A stretch of DNA of 64,000 bases from Coniella vitis (GCA_011317545.1 WUJK01000005.1:1426001-1490000); one strand, 5' to 3'; positions 46,122 to 59,843 are shown, counted from the stretch's first letter. Notes: a model not told the origin generated them from the letters alone. Numbers and translations: made by a program.

Positions 46122-47624
46122 TACTACGACTCTATGCATACTTTTACAGTACAGCCGACGATCAAAGATTGGTGAGGAGACGGGAACCCGTCAATACATA
46201 CTGGTGCCTCATAAGGGTCCCGAATTCGATTGGCCGGCCGGTTGGTTGTTCGTGCTTTATGCGCTTGCTAGAAGTAATAAGGAGATGGGCAAATCGAATG
46301 ACTCGAGCTAGGGCCCTTCAAATACCTTTTCATATGCCCCAGTATGTTGTTTTAGTCGTTGATCGGTGGAGACGCCAAATTTCGCAAACGCAAATCGCTT
46401 GTAGTAATAGTACATGTAAGTAATATCGTTCCTCTGGGGCTGGAGGGAACTCAAATTGGGTGATTGCTTGCAGCCAACCCCTTGTCTTTTATCTTGTCTC
46501 GAGAAGACTCTCGGAGAGAGAGAACTCGACTTTCCCCATGGGGCATTACCGAAGTCTGCGTCGTTGTTCGTCTACTTCCTTTTTCTTTTCTATCGGTATA
46601 TGGGGGTCAAGGATAATGTCTCGACAAGGGTTTGACCAGTTGATGGCATTGCGCATAAATGGAATATACAAAGTCTGTCGACGCAAGGTGGATGATGTAC
46701 ACAACGCATACACACAACAGGAAAATGGTCTCGTCTACCTAGCGTGTTGAAGAGTAATTCTGGGTTGACTTTCATGATGGGAAATCTGAAAATCATGCCA
46801 AAGCAGAGCTTCTTTTCTTGGACCGCCGGGGGGGGAAGGGGGGAAAAGGAAATGCCAATATCGGTAACCTTGGAGCTTTTTGTAGAAGTATTTACTCGAT
46901 TATCCTCTCAGATATGCGCGCTGGTTATGATCCATGGGATAAAGTGGCGAGGTGTTCTGCTTTCTGTTCTGTCGATGTATGCCATACCATACTAATCCAC
47001 CACATGGAGATGGTGCTGCTGATCTATATATCGAGAAAGCATGGGTAACGTTTCCATGGAGCAGAAGCTAAATGGTCTAAGCACACTTATATAAGTTGCA
47101 CAACCAAGATATACTATGGTAGATCATTCAATACGTCTACGCGTGGGGGCCATGACTCTGAGCATAATTTCAAGGAAATGGACGACCCAATGATAGACAC
47201 ACGTGCGAGTTGCAAAATAAGAATCATCTTTGCTCCCGAATTAGCGGTAAAGACTGTTTATATATTTTGTTTGTTTTTAAGCTAATAATTCAATTTTGAA
47301 AACAGAACCTAGCCATCGAATTGCAGCAAAAGAGTGTATTGAAGGAGAAGCTTCAAATGCCAACGTGTTCCGTTGGTTATGGAAAAGGTCAGTGTGACAT
47401 TGGTGGGTAACAACGGACAAGATGTAGAAACACCTCGCATGTGTAGCCTGTCTAAGAAAGAAACGCCGAAATGGAGTGCCAGTGGAGTCGAATCTGGCAC
47501 TCAAAGCTTAACAACGGCAAAGTTCGAGGCAATAAGACAATTTCAAGATCGATAAGAGACGAGCCCGCGAGTCATCGCTTCCCGACCAAGGGGAGTAACG
47601 ATGGGACAACCACATGAACACAAG

Positions 47625-49367
47625 CTAGAATAGCTTGTGCTCCAGTGTCATATCCGACTCGGGCTCGAGACCAACACATGCTCGGAAGATGTTGGTCAGC
47701 GCAGCGCGCTGCTTGGCCAAAGCATTGACAACGGGCGTTCCAGGCGGCGTGAGTGGAGCTTTGAGCATGTAGCTTAGGACGGAGAGCACGCTGTGGAAGC
47801 TCTTGTACTCGCTCTCTGCCTGGCCATCGCGCTTCCACTGGATGCGGGTCATCATCTCAGCAATGAGAACCAGGTCGATGATGAGCGGGGAGGCGAGTAG
47901 CGAGTCCTCGCAGACATTGAAGATCCTTTTTTAAGCGAAACACGAGGAAAGCAAGTCAGTCTCTTTCTCACCGTCTACTGCGTGGCGAAGGAGGGACACA
48001 AAGGTAATGAGCACCAAAAGCATAACTTACGAGATTGTCTGATGGCCGCCCATGAAGATCTCTGCGTAATATTCATCAAGTGCTCGTTTGTTGTCGCCAA
48101 CAGCGGGCATGTACTTGATGACGACTGTGTGATCAGGGTGCTCCCCTTTTTCGTACAATACGTTGTTGGCCTCCACCATGTCGTCCACAACATTGGACTT
48201 GGAGATTTCTTTGCTGCGGAACTGGGCTTGCGAGCTGAGGTTCTTGCCGTCATTGTTGCCAAGGTGGTTGTAACTCGCAATGCTCGTGAGCTTAATGCCT
48301 GCGCTGATGAGGAAGTCCACCAATGCAGACTTCATTTTGGTCTGGCCAGACTTGAAGTCATCACCACCAATGAAAGCTCCGTGCCGTTCCGCAAGCTCAA
48401 TCGCACCAGGAACAAAGGTGTTTTGCGGGCTACCGTTGATAAATGGCGCCTCTTCAAGGATACATGCCACAGCAAAAACCGTCGAAGGCGCAATTTCAGA
48501 GTGGCCGTCCTCAATGGCACGCAGCAAGTTGTCTGCCGTGTCATTGACGCCAGTCACAATCTCAGCGTAGCGCTCTGTGTTGGCAGTCCACTGCACAATG
48601 ACCTTGTCGAGACCATGCTGCGCCTTGAAGTCGCGAATGTCCTTGCGGATCTGCTCCACGTGCGCCATGCATGCATGCGTACCCTCTAGCACATTGTCTG
48701 CGCGGTCTTCTTGATTGGCGGCAATGAAATCCGGATAGTAAATGCTAGGGAGCGGTTTCATGGCTGCCATTTCTTTGCGCAACAGCGCCTTGAGCGTCGG
48801 CTCGAGCACTGCCGCGCGGTCCATGGCGCGCGCAAGGTCCATCGAGCTAATGTCCCAGCCGCCCACGACGAGGTCATCAGGATGGACCATGGGCAGCACC
48901 TGATGAAAGGGGACATTGACATCGGTGTTTGTCTCGGCATCAGTACCCAACTTCATGGTAGAAGCCATGACGACGCTACCATAGTAGTTTGCCTTGCGAG
49001 GACCCTCACGCGTCTCCCAGGTGAGGCCGCGGCGGTTGGCGATCAAACCGGCTGTTACGGTCGTGCCATTGTTGCCACCCCAGCCGACGAGCATGACGCC
49101 GACCTTGGGAATGCCGTGCGAGACCTTGAGATTGTAGATGGTTTCGCGCGGCACGGCAACATATTTGCGTCCTCCGTCAACCTTCTTGACACTAGTCGTA
49201 CGGTACGTGTACCGAGACAGGATCGACGTGTCGGTGTACTTGACATTAGGTGATTCCACGGTGAAAAGGGACCTAACGCTGCCGTGGCCGTTGCCATTCT
49301 CGTTGCCAATGGTCTGTCCATCTCCGTGCGCAAGGGCCTCACTGTCGTGCTCAGCGTGTGGCGCCAT
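47625..49367 (-). CDS. INO1: Inositol-3-phosphate synthase
   Basis: This NAD-dependent enzyme converts glucose 6-phosphate to 1D-myo-inositol 3-phosphate, the committed step of inositol synthesis. Two exons, 48031-49367 and 47625-47925 (105-nt intron, donor GTAAGT), encode 545 residues, close to the usual 530-ish length. The Rossmann motif is VGVMLVGWGGNNGTTVTAG. Other conserved blocks are VVGGWDISSMDLARAM, VIVQWTANTERYAEI, GGDDFKSGQTKMKSALVDF, SYNHLGNNDGKNLS and VVDDMVEANN, which carry the catalytic Lys and Asp residues. The C-terminal exon supplies DSLLASPLIIDLVLIAEM and LTPPGTPVVNALAKQR, both diagnostic. The N-terminus has a short Asn/Gly/His-rich extension. The acceptor is an A-run ending AAG, which is unusual but required by phase and by the conserved FNVCEDS junction. 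Confidence 0.96.
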
Positions 49368-51625
49368 CTTGTCCAGCGCCTCGACTTACCTCTAACTTAC
49401 CTTGGCTCTCCTACCTCGACACTAAACTGCTCTGCGGACTCTTGGGTGTCTGCCTGACCTTTATCGAGTAAAGGCCGAGTCCGCTGAACTTCCGCTAGCG
49501 GAACAGCGGGCTCCTGCGTACGGGTGATGGACGCTGGACAAAGGGGAAAAAGAAAGGGTGGTGACCATGTTAGCCAAGCTCGCTCCCAACACGCAGGGTG
49601 TACATCGCAATTGAGCTCACAAACGAGTGAACACAAAGCAAAGCACTGAAATGCAGGCAATACGCAACAACTTACGACTTGAGAAGGTTGGAAAACGTTT
49701 TGGCGGTTTCCGGTGATCGCAGCCCCGGGCAAAGGGTGCGATCGACTTGTGGAAAAAGAAGTGGAGGGTTTACCAAAGGACGAGGGGAAAACACGCGGGT
49801 GCTATGGTGCTTGCAGGACAGAGAGAGAGAGCAATTATACGGGGGGAATTGTTCCTTTTGGCAGGGTGATTCTGCAAGAGTGATGATCCTCGCAAAGAGT
49901 TGACGTTGGGTGAAGAAAGACGAGCTGGCTAAGCACACGGGGTGGGAAGGAGCGACTTGAGCTCCTTATCTTATACCTTCCCCAGCTACCCTCACAGATA
50001 CCTGCAGTACATACATGGCAGTATACCTCTACCCAGGCACAGTAAAGTGTTGTGCCAATACTTACTACATACCTAGGTAGGTAGTATGGACCTCTACCAG
50101 TACGAATACGGCTCCTATGGCCGGTATCGCAAAACAAAAATCTGTGCCTTCACCAAGCGCTACTATGTAAGGATGAGGTTATACCCGTACCTACCTTGAC
50201 CCTGCCGTGCGTCCAAGACCAGACCAGGCCCATGCAGTACACAGCACTACATAGTATGCATAGTCACAAGTACCATGCTATGTACTATGTAGTACTGGCA
50301 CTTTGTCAAAATCCGGGGCCCCGTCTTGTTCTCCGTCCCCCAGCCGCTCTGCCCTTTTCTGGTTAGCTTCCCAGGTAGCTACCCAGGGGGCCTATCACCT
50401 TGGCGTCTTGGTGTACACCGCCGCATCCTGAGCAATTTTTGCAACCGCCACCCAGCGACTACATACCTAGGTAGTCAGTCAGATAGTACACCCGGTGCAC
50501 TGATAGAGTATCATCATACGAGGCTCCCCTGCATAACACTAAAGCATGCAAACACGTACGTCGACTAAGCCCTTCAAGGAGTAACGCTGCGCTAGCCCAG
50601 GGGTTGCCAGTGGCTGGTGATTCCGTGGAAGCCGAGGTGAAGGAAGCAGAAGAAAAAGGTCTCACTCGCTTAACATCATCGATGAGGTGATCAGGTTGCG
50701 TAAAAGCCGACCAATGATGACTGTTGTAGTCTGTCGTGACGTGCACATAGTAGTTGGCATGTCAACAGGAACAAGCAAGCTACTTGGACGGACCGAGATG
50801 GCAGTCCTTCTCTGATGATACCCAAGTATCCATGCCTCGCGAAGCGTTGCCCCGTACCACAAACCACTATCACCGGATCGCCAACACCTCCATTGTGAGA
50901 CACAAGATTCTTTCCCACGCTATCATCACCTTCGAAGAGACACCGAAAGAAAGCAAGCAATACAGGCGAGAACATGGTCTCGGAAAGACTGTTGTAAGCG
51001 TCACTCGCTTGGTTTCTCTTTTATTTCTCCTTCAGTATCGGTCTGCCTGCCTGATTGCCTGCCTCTCCTCTTCCTTTCCAGCTTGCCCTTCCCGTGTACG
51101 ATCGCCAGCAAGAGGTATAATCAACAAAAGGTATAACCATGTGATTATAACATAACAACATCTGCAGCAGCAAATGCCCATCAAAAGGTATATGACATGG
51201 TAAACTACGAAACTAAGAAATCAAGGAAAAGTAAAGACCCCAAACACCATATGGCTTGCCTCGTGTACTTTTTGTAATGCCCTACGCCGCCGTATTCCAT
51301 GTCGGTGTTTTTCTCCATCAAAACAAGAGAGCTGAACCTTTTGACGCCGGAAAAAAAAGAAGGGACAAAAACAATAGAGAGAAGGAAGAAAGAACCAACA
51401 AACAACTGGATATGCCTAACCGCTTGACTTTTATAATGTTGCTGCACATTAAAATCGAGATAGCATGATTAAAAATTCGGACCTCTGCGCAATTTCTGAC
51501 GTTGAAAGGGCAAGGAGAAAGAAGAAAGGTGCATAAGAAAAAGGCCCCATGTTCGGATCGTTGCAGTGTAGCCTTCGAGTCGGTGAGTTGAGGTGGTAGG
51601 CAATAAGCTTGAAAGGAGGTTGAGA
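49368..51625. promoter_or_regulatory. INO1 promoter and SLN1 3' flank
   Basis: This 2.3-kb stretch has no supported gene. At 49980-50300 (about 0.6-0.9 kb upstream of INO1) it is packed with palindromic GTAC, CTAG and CTATGTA words, including TACTATGTA-type motifs at 50161-50169, 50248-50256 and 50283-50291 and ACCTAGGTAGGTAG near 50070. I could not find a clear yeast-type inositol-response element. Confidence 0.5.
50161..50291. repeat. Cluster of three TACATAGTA/TACTATGTA motifs
   Basis: Exact copies at 50161-50169, 50248-50256 and 50283-50291, within DNA rich in GTAC and CTAG. Confidence 0.7.
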
Positions 51626-54600
51626 TTACGTCGTCAAGGATGTTTTGTGACCCTTCCCAGATGATGCCACCCCGTTACCATAAGATGCGACATCGTTTGA
51701 TGTTGACGGTAGTTCAGTTGCAGAGATGACTGTGGTTGGATGCTTTTCTTTAGCGTTAGCCGATGCCGTTGTGGTCATTGTCTGTTGTTTTAGCGGCGGC
51801 GGCGGCGGCGCTGGGGCGTCTGGCGTCGTCTTTTTCGTCAACACACTGGCCGTCTCTGGTTCCTCTGGAATGGTGGCAATTCTCTGCAGTACCTGCTTCA
51901 GCGCAGGCCTGCGAATAGGTTTCGCCAGGAACTCATTCATGCCAGAGTCCATGCAGTCCTTGACATTACTGGCGTCTGAAAATGCCGTCAAGGCAACAAT
52001 AGGTGCCTTGTAACCCATCTGTCGAATGAGCCGAGTACTTTGCAGACCGTCCAGATTGGGCATCTGGATGTCCATGAAGATGACATCGAACCGCTCATTG
52101 CGCTCGAAGTTGGCCTTGACTAGCTCAAAAGCCTCTTGCCCGTCCTTCGCAATCGTCACATCCACGACTGACTCGAGCTTCAGCATTCGGCTCACAACTT
52201 CAATGTTTGTATTGTTGTCGTCTGCCACGAGCACACGCAGTTTGCCTTCTCCGCCCTTCTTTTCCATGGCCTTTTCAATGACCGCCATCTTCTCAGCTTC
52301 TGTCTGAGTGGTCGTCGCTTTGGTCGCTGCAAAGAAGGGCTGGCTGAGTCCAACCAACCTTGGCTGCTTATCCAGAGCAGTCGCCGGCGCCGCAGGCGGA
52401 GAGGGGAGGGGCGCTGTCAACGGGACAGACTTTGAAGGGTCAATGAGTTGTGGGTCGTTCAAGGATTCGCGCCGAGCCTCATTGTCTATGCTCGTAGATG
52501 TGACACTTGCTGGTCTGGATCCTTGCAGGCTACTGGAAGCCGTACTCGACGCTCTGGAAAGGCTGTTTGTTAGTTATCATGGACTCTTTTATGCAGAGTG
52601 TGTTTCTTGAGTTATTGACTCACCGGTCCTTGGTATACTTCAGCGGTATCTGCACGGTAAAGGTTGTGCCAACTCCGACAGTGCTTTTGAGAGAAATATT
52701 GCCGCCCATCAGAGTGGCCAGCTGCGAGCAGATGCTGAGTCCGAGACCTGTTCCCCCGAATTTTCTGCTTAGACCTAGATCTCCTTGCACAAAAGGCTCA
52801 AAGACTCTTTGCTGCATGTGTTCTGGGATTCCCGGGCCCGTGTCCTCAATCTCAAATTCAAACATGTATGTTTTGGCATTGGGTGGCGGTGGTGTTACTG
52901 GTCTTTCCATGCCTCCGTTCTGCATGTATGCTCGAGGATCGGTAGGATTGATGGCCAGCGCCGTACCCTTTTGCACCTGGTGCTGTGTGATCGACGATGA
53001 GGCGCCTCTGGAGCTTGTCGAATAATGCGAGCCCGAACCCAGTCGATGACGGCCCCGCTCAGGGCGACCGGATGCAGATGCTCGGGACAAGGACGAGGCT
53101 CTGCTGCGGTCATCTGCCTCTACTTCACCCAAACACCGTATCCGTACCATGACCTTGCCCCCTGGAGGGGTGAACTTGCAACTATTGCTAACGAGGTTGA
53201 TCATTATCTGCAGGATCCGATGCTGATCGCCCCAAAGACACATATCCTTGAGTCGTCCTACGCCCGGAGGTCCAACGGCGGGAAGACTCCTGTCGAGAGC
53301 TTGTCGGTCCGAGCCATCTGCCAACTCTCCAATGTCCGGGCCTATAAAGTCGGCGCTTAGCGTGATGCGTCCCTCCCTGACTTGTTTGTCAAAAATCGAA
53401 AGCACCTGGGAGCGTATGTCACCCAATCTAAACTCGCGCTCTTCCAGGTTGATCTGATGTCCAATTTGATTTTTCGAGAAGCTGAGAAGATCCTCAAGAA
53501 GATGCAGCAGAAGGTCACCTAGAGTGATTGTCAGTACATTCTCCGCTTTGGAGCGACAGGCTTGAGGAGGAGCAAGACAATACCTGACTTGTACAAGGTC
53601 TTCAGAGACTGCTTGATCCTGACAATATCATCTTCCTCCATACAGACAGCGCACATTCCCATAATACCGTTTAGCGGGGTCTTGAGCTCATGCGAGATGT
53701 TGGCGATGAAGAGGGTTTTGCTCTCATTTGCAGCTTCAGCGGCCTTTTTGCTAATTTCTAGCTCCCGTGTGCGTTCTTGAACCCTCCGATCGAGAGACTT
53801 GTACTGTTTGAGCAGCTCATCGCTCATCTCATTAAAGACCACCGTCAATTCCGTCAACTCATCCGTGACAAAGTGCGTTTTATTTTCGACTTTGCCAGGG
53901 ATCTTGAAAATGCGGCGATTCGAGTCTGTATCTGCCTGTGAAGCACCAAATCTCTTGCGCCGGCGCCCAATCTTGTACATGATCCAAGCAATGAAGCCCC
54001 TGACAGATCGTTTCGAAGTGTTTCCGGAAAAGTTACCGTTTTCGTCGTACATGCCAAATTGTTCAAGTTCATCTTGGTATCCAGGAGGTGCGATGGACTT
54101 TTCCGTGGCTGCCTTGAGGCGGCGAATCGGCATAACGCTCCAATGGGCGCAAGGAATGACGAGCAGCAGAATAAAGCCGGCGGTGCCAAACGTACAGCCC
54201 AGCAAGATGGTGCGCAGCGTGTTGATGGGAGCAATCGCTTCCCAGCGTTCCTGCTCCACAACGATGGTCCAGTTGACGAGCGAGTTTTGCGTTCGCGCAT
54301 AGCCGACGGAAACAGGGCTTCCTTGTTCATTGTGCGTCCAAAGTGCAGCACTGGCATTGTTAACGGAGCCTATTTGCTTTGTGAATTCCCAAAAAGCAGC
54401 AGGATAGTCGCGCAGAGGAAAGGAAGTCAGCGTGTCATTCTCGTCGTCGTCGCCGCTCGTGGTGTGTCTATTGGATTCACCTGGCGCTGCTTGCGGCGGG
54501 AGCACAAAATGAACCGAAATGTTGCCAAACTTTTTGAGATCGTGGGGCACATATGTGCTGTTGCTTGCCGGATCTGATGCGTTGAATCTGTTTGATTCCG

Positions 54601-55405
54601 AGGTAGGACCAATTATCAACATAACACCAGAGGTGCCCATGCCTTCGCGAGAAGTCGTTACATCCACAATGGCGGACGCAGAAGCAACGACCGTCATGTA
54701 GCCTAGTATGAACTGAGAGCCGTTGTTCGATCTTATCGGAACGGTTAAGGACATGAGGGCAAAGGTATCGTTGATGATAAGGGGCCCGAGCAGCAGACCA
54801 TCGTTTTGGCTGAGACGGACATCGGGGAATGCATAGGCTGCAAAAATGTTTGTGGAGGGATTGCTGGCACTGGCAGAGCCCGTATCAACATATGTGATGT
54901 TGGGGTACAGGCTCGGGGGATAACCTCCGTCGGGGTCACCGAGGTACACTGGCGCACCATCAACGTCGTAAGGTAGGCGGATGATAGGAGTCGTGTCGCC
55001 GGTGATATTGTAGAGGCCGTAGCGGGGTCCTGTGGTGTTTCTAGAAAAGATCTTGGCCTGGTATAGATTGCCCCCTCCAGAGCCTAGTGCGCTTTGCAGG
55101 TCGGCAGCCGTGCTGTCCCAATTGGAGAGACTTGTGTTGCCCTGGTAGTATGACTCTATTGACTGCTGAATCAAGATCCTTGTTGCTATCGTTTCACATG
55201 TGGTCTGGACGAGTGCAAGTTCAGAGGCGACGCGGGTGGCTTTCAACGAGGCAGTCAGAGTCAGGCTGTCCTGTTCGACGCCGACGACAAAGTCGTTGAC
55301 ATAGATCCATGTTGGCACCGACACGACAGCAAGACCAATGAGGACGGCGAGGAGGACCAAAAATGCAAGCTGTTCTCGGATGGCAATCCTCATCTGGAAT
55401 CCCAT
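51626..55405 (-). CDS. SLN1: Hybrid histidine kinase, Sln1-type (group VI osmosensor)
   Basis: This plasma-membrane osmosensing kinase feeds the phosphorelay to Ypd1, Ssk1 and the HOG MAP kinase pathway. There are three exons: 53584-55405, 52624-53518 and 51626-52553 (introns 65 and 70 nt), giving 1214 residues. TM1 is at about 13-36 and TM2 at about 399-422; they flank an extracellular sensor of about 360 residues with many N-glycosylation sequons. A HAMP-like linker and coiled coil lead to the H-box, with phospho-acceptor His572 in ANISHELKTPLNGIMG. The ATPase domain has the N-box around 715-719 (INLVSNSCKFTPPGG), then FEIEDTGPGIP, FVQGD and GGTGLGLSI. The receiver domain has Asp1067 in DVIFMDIQMPNLDG and Lys1117 in AKPI. 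The start is the ATG at 55405, since farther upstream the frame opens only with GTG. A Ser/Arg-rich insert splits the ATPase domain, as is common in filamentous fungi. Confidence 0.95.
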
Positions 55406-57277
55406 ATTTGTTGATACGTGGTAGACTCTTATTAGTCTAGACGGAGCCTCTAGCAGCCTGGCATCCTTATTCACGAGGCTCTAGCCCGGGTTGCGCGCGC
55501 TATTGTGTCGATATCGATGTTGCTTTAGAGGTGCAGCGGCACAGAAAATTCCAGAAAAGATGAGACTTGGCGGCGTGCCCCGAAGGCTGGTGACCCGAAA
55601 ACGAAGGGCGCGCGGTTCAAATTGACCGTGCTAGGCTGTTGACTAGTTTCCTTTTCTGAATGAGCGGGAAATTGCTGGGCAGGCTTTTGAGACGTCGATG
55701 CAATAGCCTATATTTAGAAGTCAATACTATGTATGTCGGACTGACTTTGATATGGCCGACTGGTATCAGCATGCACGCGGTTGAGAGAAAAGAGAGACAG
55801 GCACAGGTCTATACTATATCCTTCGGTCCCAAGGTACCCAGTTGTATAAAGTGACATAGAGCGAGGGATACCGTAAGAGAGGGCTAAAGCACGTACCTAG
55901 AAGCCGCTTAGGCCTGGATCAGGGGGTTTGAGAAAGAGTGTAGCCCCACGCCCACACGCAGAATACTAATGGGTCAATGTCGCAGAGACGCGATGGCAGC
56001 AGACAGGTGCGATGTAATGTGAGGTTTGGCGAACCACGTATGTTGGCCAAGGCTGCTGCCGTGAGCGTGCGTCTGTTTGAGGGATGGGTGCGAGACGAAA
56101 CGGGGCGGGATCGGATGGCTCTTGCTGCGGAGACGATGTAGGGCTGGAAGCTGTGGTTGAGGGCCGCAGGCAGACGGTGGAAGCAGAGCAAACAAGCGGA
56201 GGAGGCGCGCCTGTTGTTGCTGCCGGCTGCGCTGAACACACAGACAAGACTGCTTGGATGGCACCGGATAGCTACGGCCGCCGAGGCCGTGGGCAGTAAG
56301 TGACCGGGAGACAACTTCAAGCGATGAGGCAGAAGAATGTCCCTGTCGTGACAGCACACAGCACGCAGACACAGTGGCGAGTGATGGCAACTCGGACGGT
56401 TGGCGAGCCCCAAAATGCGACGATGATCGGCACGTACGTTAGTTGATCAGCGGTACCGCGCCAAACTCTATCGAAGCAGGTCCGAGATTGGGCTGTGGTC
56501 GCTTTTGTCGCGAGTCTCGAGTTAACGTCTGCTTCTGATGGGCGCGCCGTCGATTCGAGGCAGTTAGCGTCGAGTCCGTTGCCGTCGATTCGGTGTCGTC
56601 GGCCGGGTCGGTGGTGCGCGCAAGTGTCTGGCGACTCTGAAGGGAGGAGGGAAGGACCAGCGCTAAAGGCTGAGAGGCTGCGTGGTTGGTAAGGTAAGGT
56701 CCTTAGAAGTTGAGGTTTGGACCGGCTGAGATGGAAGTTCCCAGCAACTATGTAGACCGGGGGGGGGCAACGCAGACTCACAGCGCAGAACAACGGCAGC
56801 CACGCAAAAGAGAACAGGTACAGCGTCAGGTCCCGGCCTGGGCCCAGTTAGCTGACAGGGCACCCTTGTGGCGCCAGCACCAACCCTGGAAGGCAAAAAG
56901 TTCCGCTGCGAGGCTCGTCCACAGCACTCGCGGGAGCGCCACTACACTGGGTCGGCGCGGGCCTGGCTGGGGAAGGACTGCCACTTGCTACTGCCACTGC
57001 CACTGGAAACCGCCTAATACCGCCTGCCAGCAGTGGCTGGCCTCAGCACGCCACAGCGGTCCTGCGGGTTTTTCTGGGCGTCTGGTAACTATGGACAGTG
57101 CTGTGCTATGCCGTGCATATTTCGGGGCACCCGAAGGGCACCATCCTCTGCATAGTGCATAGTATTTCGGGGCAGCGGCTGCACACTGAAGCCATCACCA
57201 ACGCCGTTTTTGCACGTCCTTGTCGCACTCTGCCTGCCCTAGACGAATTCGGGTTTCAAACAACAGCAACAACAGCC

Positions 57278-57305
57278 ACCACCACCACCACCACCACCAC
57301 CACCA
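57278..57305. repeat. (CAC)n microsatellite
   Basis: About nine CAC/ACC units in noncoding DNA. Confidence 0.85.
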
Positions 57306-59227
57306 TAGGACGCCATACACAACGCCGGTTTTGCAAGAAGTCAGGTCGTCTGCCATGTACTTGCACATAGCATGCGGTAGGCATGGCACTATTAGACCAC
57401 ATAGCAAAGACATGCACACCTGGCAAATTGACAGCAGCGCCAGTCATCTCGGGGGCCATGCTCAAGCAGGCCTAGCTGAGTGGGCTCGCGGCACCCCCCA
57501 ATCAAGCATGGCAATTCTTCTTCGTCCATGCACCACCGCAGCACCACAGGGGAAAGCAAGATCGGGAAATAGCGAGGCTGATCGGTGGAGGGCTGGCCTG
57601 CGCACTTTCGGTCTAGACTCGGGCGGCCATCCTGTCAACCTCTTGTCTCCAAGGCTGTTACAGCCCAGGTGGATCTGCCTGGTTCGCCTACTGTAATAGT
57701 ATTCGATTTCTTCTCTCTGCCTTTCTTTGCTTTTCTACAATGGTGCTTGGAGTATGTAATACCGCCTCCTTACCCAAGAAGAGCGTCGCACACCATGAAA
57801 CAACCTCTCCTACTGACGCAAGCCACCAAAAACGCCTCGCGGCAAGATCCCACCTGCCTGGGTACCTGGGTGCCTAGGTTGTCTGGTAGCGTTGGATCAA
57901 GGCCGGTCCGCAACCTTACCCAATAAGGCTGGCGTCTTTTGGCGTGCACACAAGAAACAAAAAGACACCGCGCGGCCGCCAACTCTGATCTTGCCTTGAG
58001 GTCAACAAGCATGTCCTCTTGACTGAACAAAGAAAGAACTCGCGTCAAAGATCCTGTATGGCTGGTATACATACATCGCTTGCTGTCTTTGTTCTCCCTA
58101 CAGCGAATCCACGGAGAGCGGACCGATGCACTACCAGACTACCCAAAGGCCATTGACCTTCCAGCTTTCTCCGGAGCCTCCGAACAACCAGCAAAGTGAT
58201 TTGGCTCTTCGCACCACAGCAGCAGCAGCAGCAACAGCAGTAGTCAAACAAAGCCTCGTCGCCGCCGTCAAGTTCCGGCACAATCGCGGGCCTCCGCGTG
58301 ACCTCGAGAGTATGTGACGACAACAGCAAACCCACGGACCAAAAGCATAAAACATGCATATGCCCCAGCTTTTTAAACGAGCTGTCGGGACGGGGAAACG
58401 AACATGTGGAGAATTGAAGAGCAGAGCAAGCTTGCAATAATAATAAAAAAGACTGAGAAGGAGCAACAACAGAGGAGACTGATTAGGGGAATGATGGGCT
58501 GCTGACATTTACACGCGTTGTTTGCAGTGACGGGAAGAGATTCCATTTTACTGACCCAGGCTGTTACGGTCTCCCACTGGTCTCGTAGTGTCTTTACTGT
58601 ACTGTGTATATCATCAAATGACTTTTTGCTGGCTGACTTACATGAACGAAAAGACGCAACCTTGCTTCCCCCCCCCAATAAACATACCCAAACACAGAAA
58701 TCCTCTGGCGTTGAATCAACCACAACGTCTGCCATGCCGATCCGAAACCCTGACGACGCCTCAGACAGATCCTGCAACCTCTGGGGTGTGTGTGCTGTGT
58801 TGCGCTGCTTGAATCTTGGCCTGTACCTGGTTTGTGCTGGAGGACGTGCTTGTGAAGTGCATTGCGGCGCCTTGCTCCGGGCGGTCCGATTCAGAAGACG
58901 AAGAAAATGACACAACGTCCAATAATCTGACAGCAACGCATGTGGCTTACCCTACCTACTTTCACCATTAAAAAAACCAACGCCTCAAATCACTGACTGC
59001 TTGACTTGTCAAACACAACCTGCGCCCCTAGGCATACCTGGGGCGTTTGTGGCGTGGTGAAGGAAGGACAAAAACAACACCTCCCGTGCTTGCTCGCAGT
59101 GGCAGGTAGCGGTGAGATCATTCCAGCTTCCGTCACCAAGAAATGAATATTCATGCCCGCCCCTCCCCCTTTAGTACGAAACAAAAACAAACCAGGATAG
59201 CAATCATACAAGATCCCGGTACAGACG

Positions 59228-59231
<4 letters not shown>

Positions 59232-59288
<57 letters not shown>
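59232..59288. repeat. 57-nt A-tract
   Basis: An unbroken run of 57 A, the longest homopolymer of the window, 1.1 kb downstream of the F-box gene stop. No flanking duplication is evident. Confidence 0.9.
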
Positions 59289-59290
<2 letters not shown>

Positions 59291-59843
59291 CTCTGTTCAA
59301 TCACTCAAAGACGCTCACTGCCGCCGCCGCCGCCGCTGCTCCTCGTGGCCAGGATAAGAGACAAAACAAAAACAAAAGTGATAGCGGAACAGACAGAGCA
59401 TGGTAATATAGTGTATGTTTCGTAATACAATTGACTTGTCGACCACATGTATACCGCATCCACGACCCTCAGCGACTTTTGGTGCTTTGGCGCCAAGGCA
59501 TTATCCAGGTGTTCCGAGAACTTCACCTAGTAACACTGATAGTTGCCGAGTGAGATTTCCGCGGATGTGTAGCAAAGTCGCAAGATTCAAGTCATCACAA
59601 CATCGCCCCACTCAAGTCTTTGCAATGTATATTGCATATTCATAGTATTTCATACCCTTGGTCATTATTTATCCATATTTACATCAAGAAGTAACCATCG
59701 CTAAAGAAAAAAAAGTAAACGAGGAAAAAAGGGAGATATGGAGAATAATAAGGTCGTAAAATCGTGACTGCAGTTACCCATTGCGTCCTACTGCCACGCA
59801 CAGACAATCCACTTCATCATCAGACATTAATTTCTTTCGACCA

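Larger units (their letters stand above)
41857..47624. other. Gene-poor region, 5.8 kb
   Basis: This is the longest stretch without a recognisable gene. It holds the LIM gene's promoter on the left and the 3' flank of INO1 on the right. It contains a foldback at 42700-42847, an alternating AT tract near 43344-43372, TACATAGTA motifs at 42717, 42732, 43848 and 43933, and a C-run followed by an A-run at about 46096-46121. A 187-codon open frame at 44761-45324 has no recognisable features and is not called. Confidence 0.55.

Noticed and set aside
55613..55630. Possible tRNA B-box near GGTTCAAATTG
   Set aside because: The match to the GGTTCRANNCC consensus is poor, and no cloverleaf or A-box could be found around it.
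58373..58735. 120-codon minus-strand frame with a hydrophobic C-terminal stretch
   Set aside because: The hydrophobic part comes from CAG-type simple sequence and A/T-rich DNA. There is no family match and no sign of splicing.
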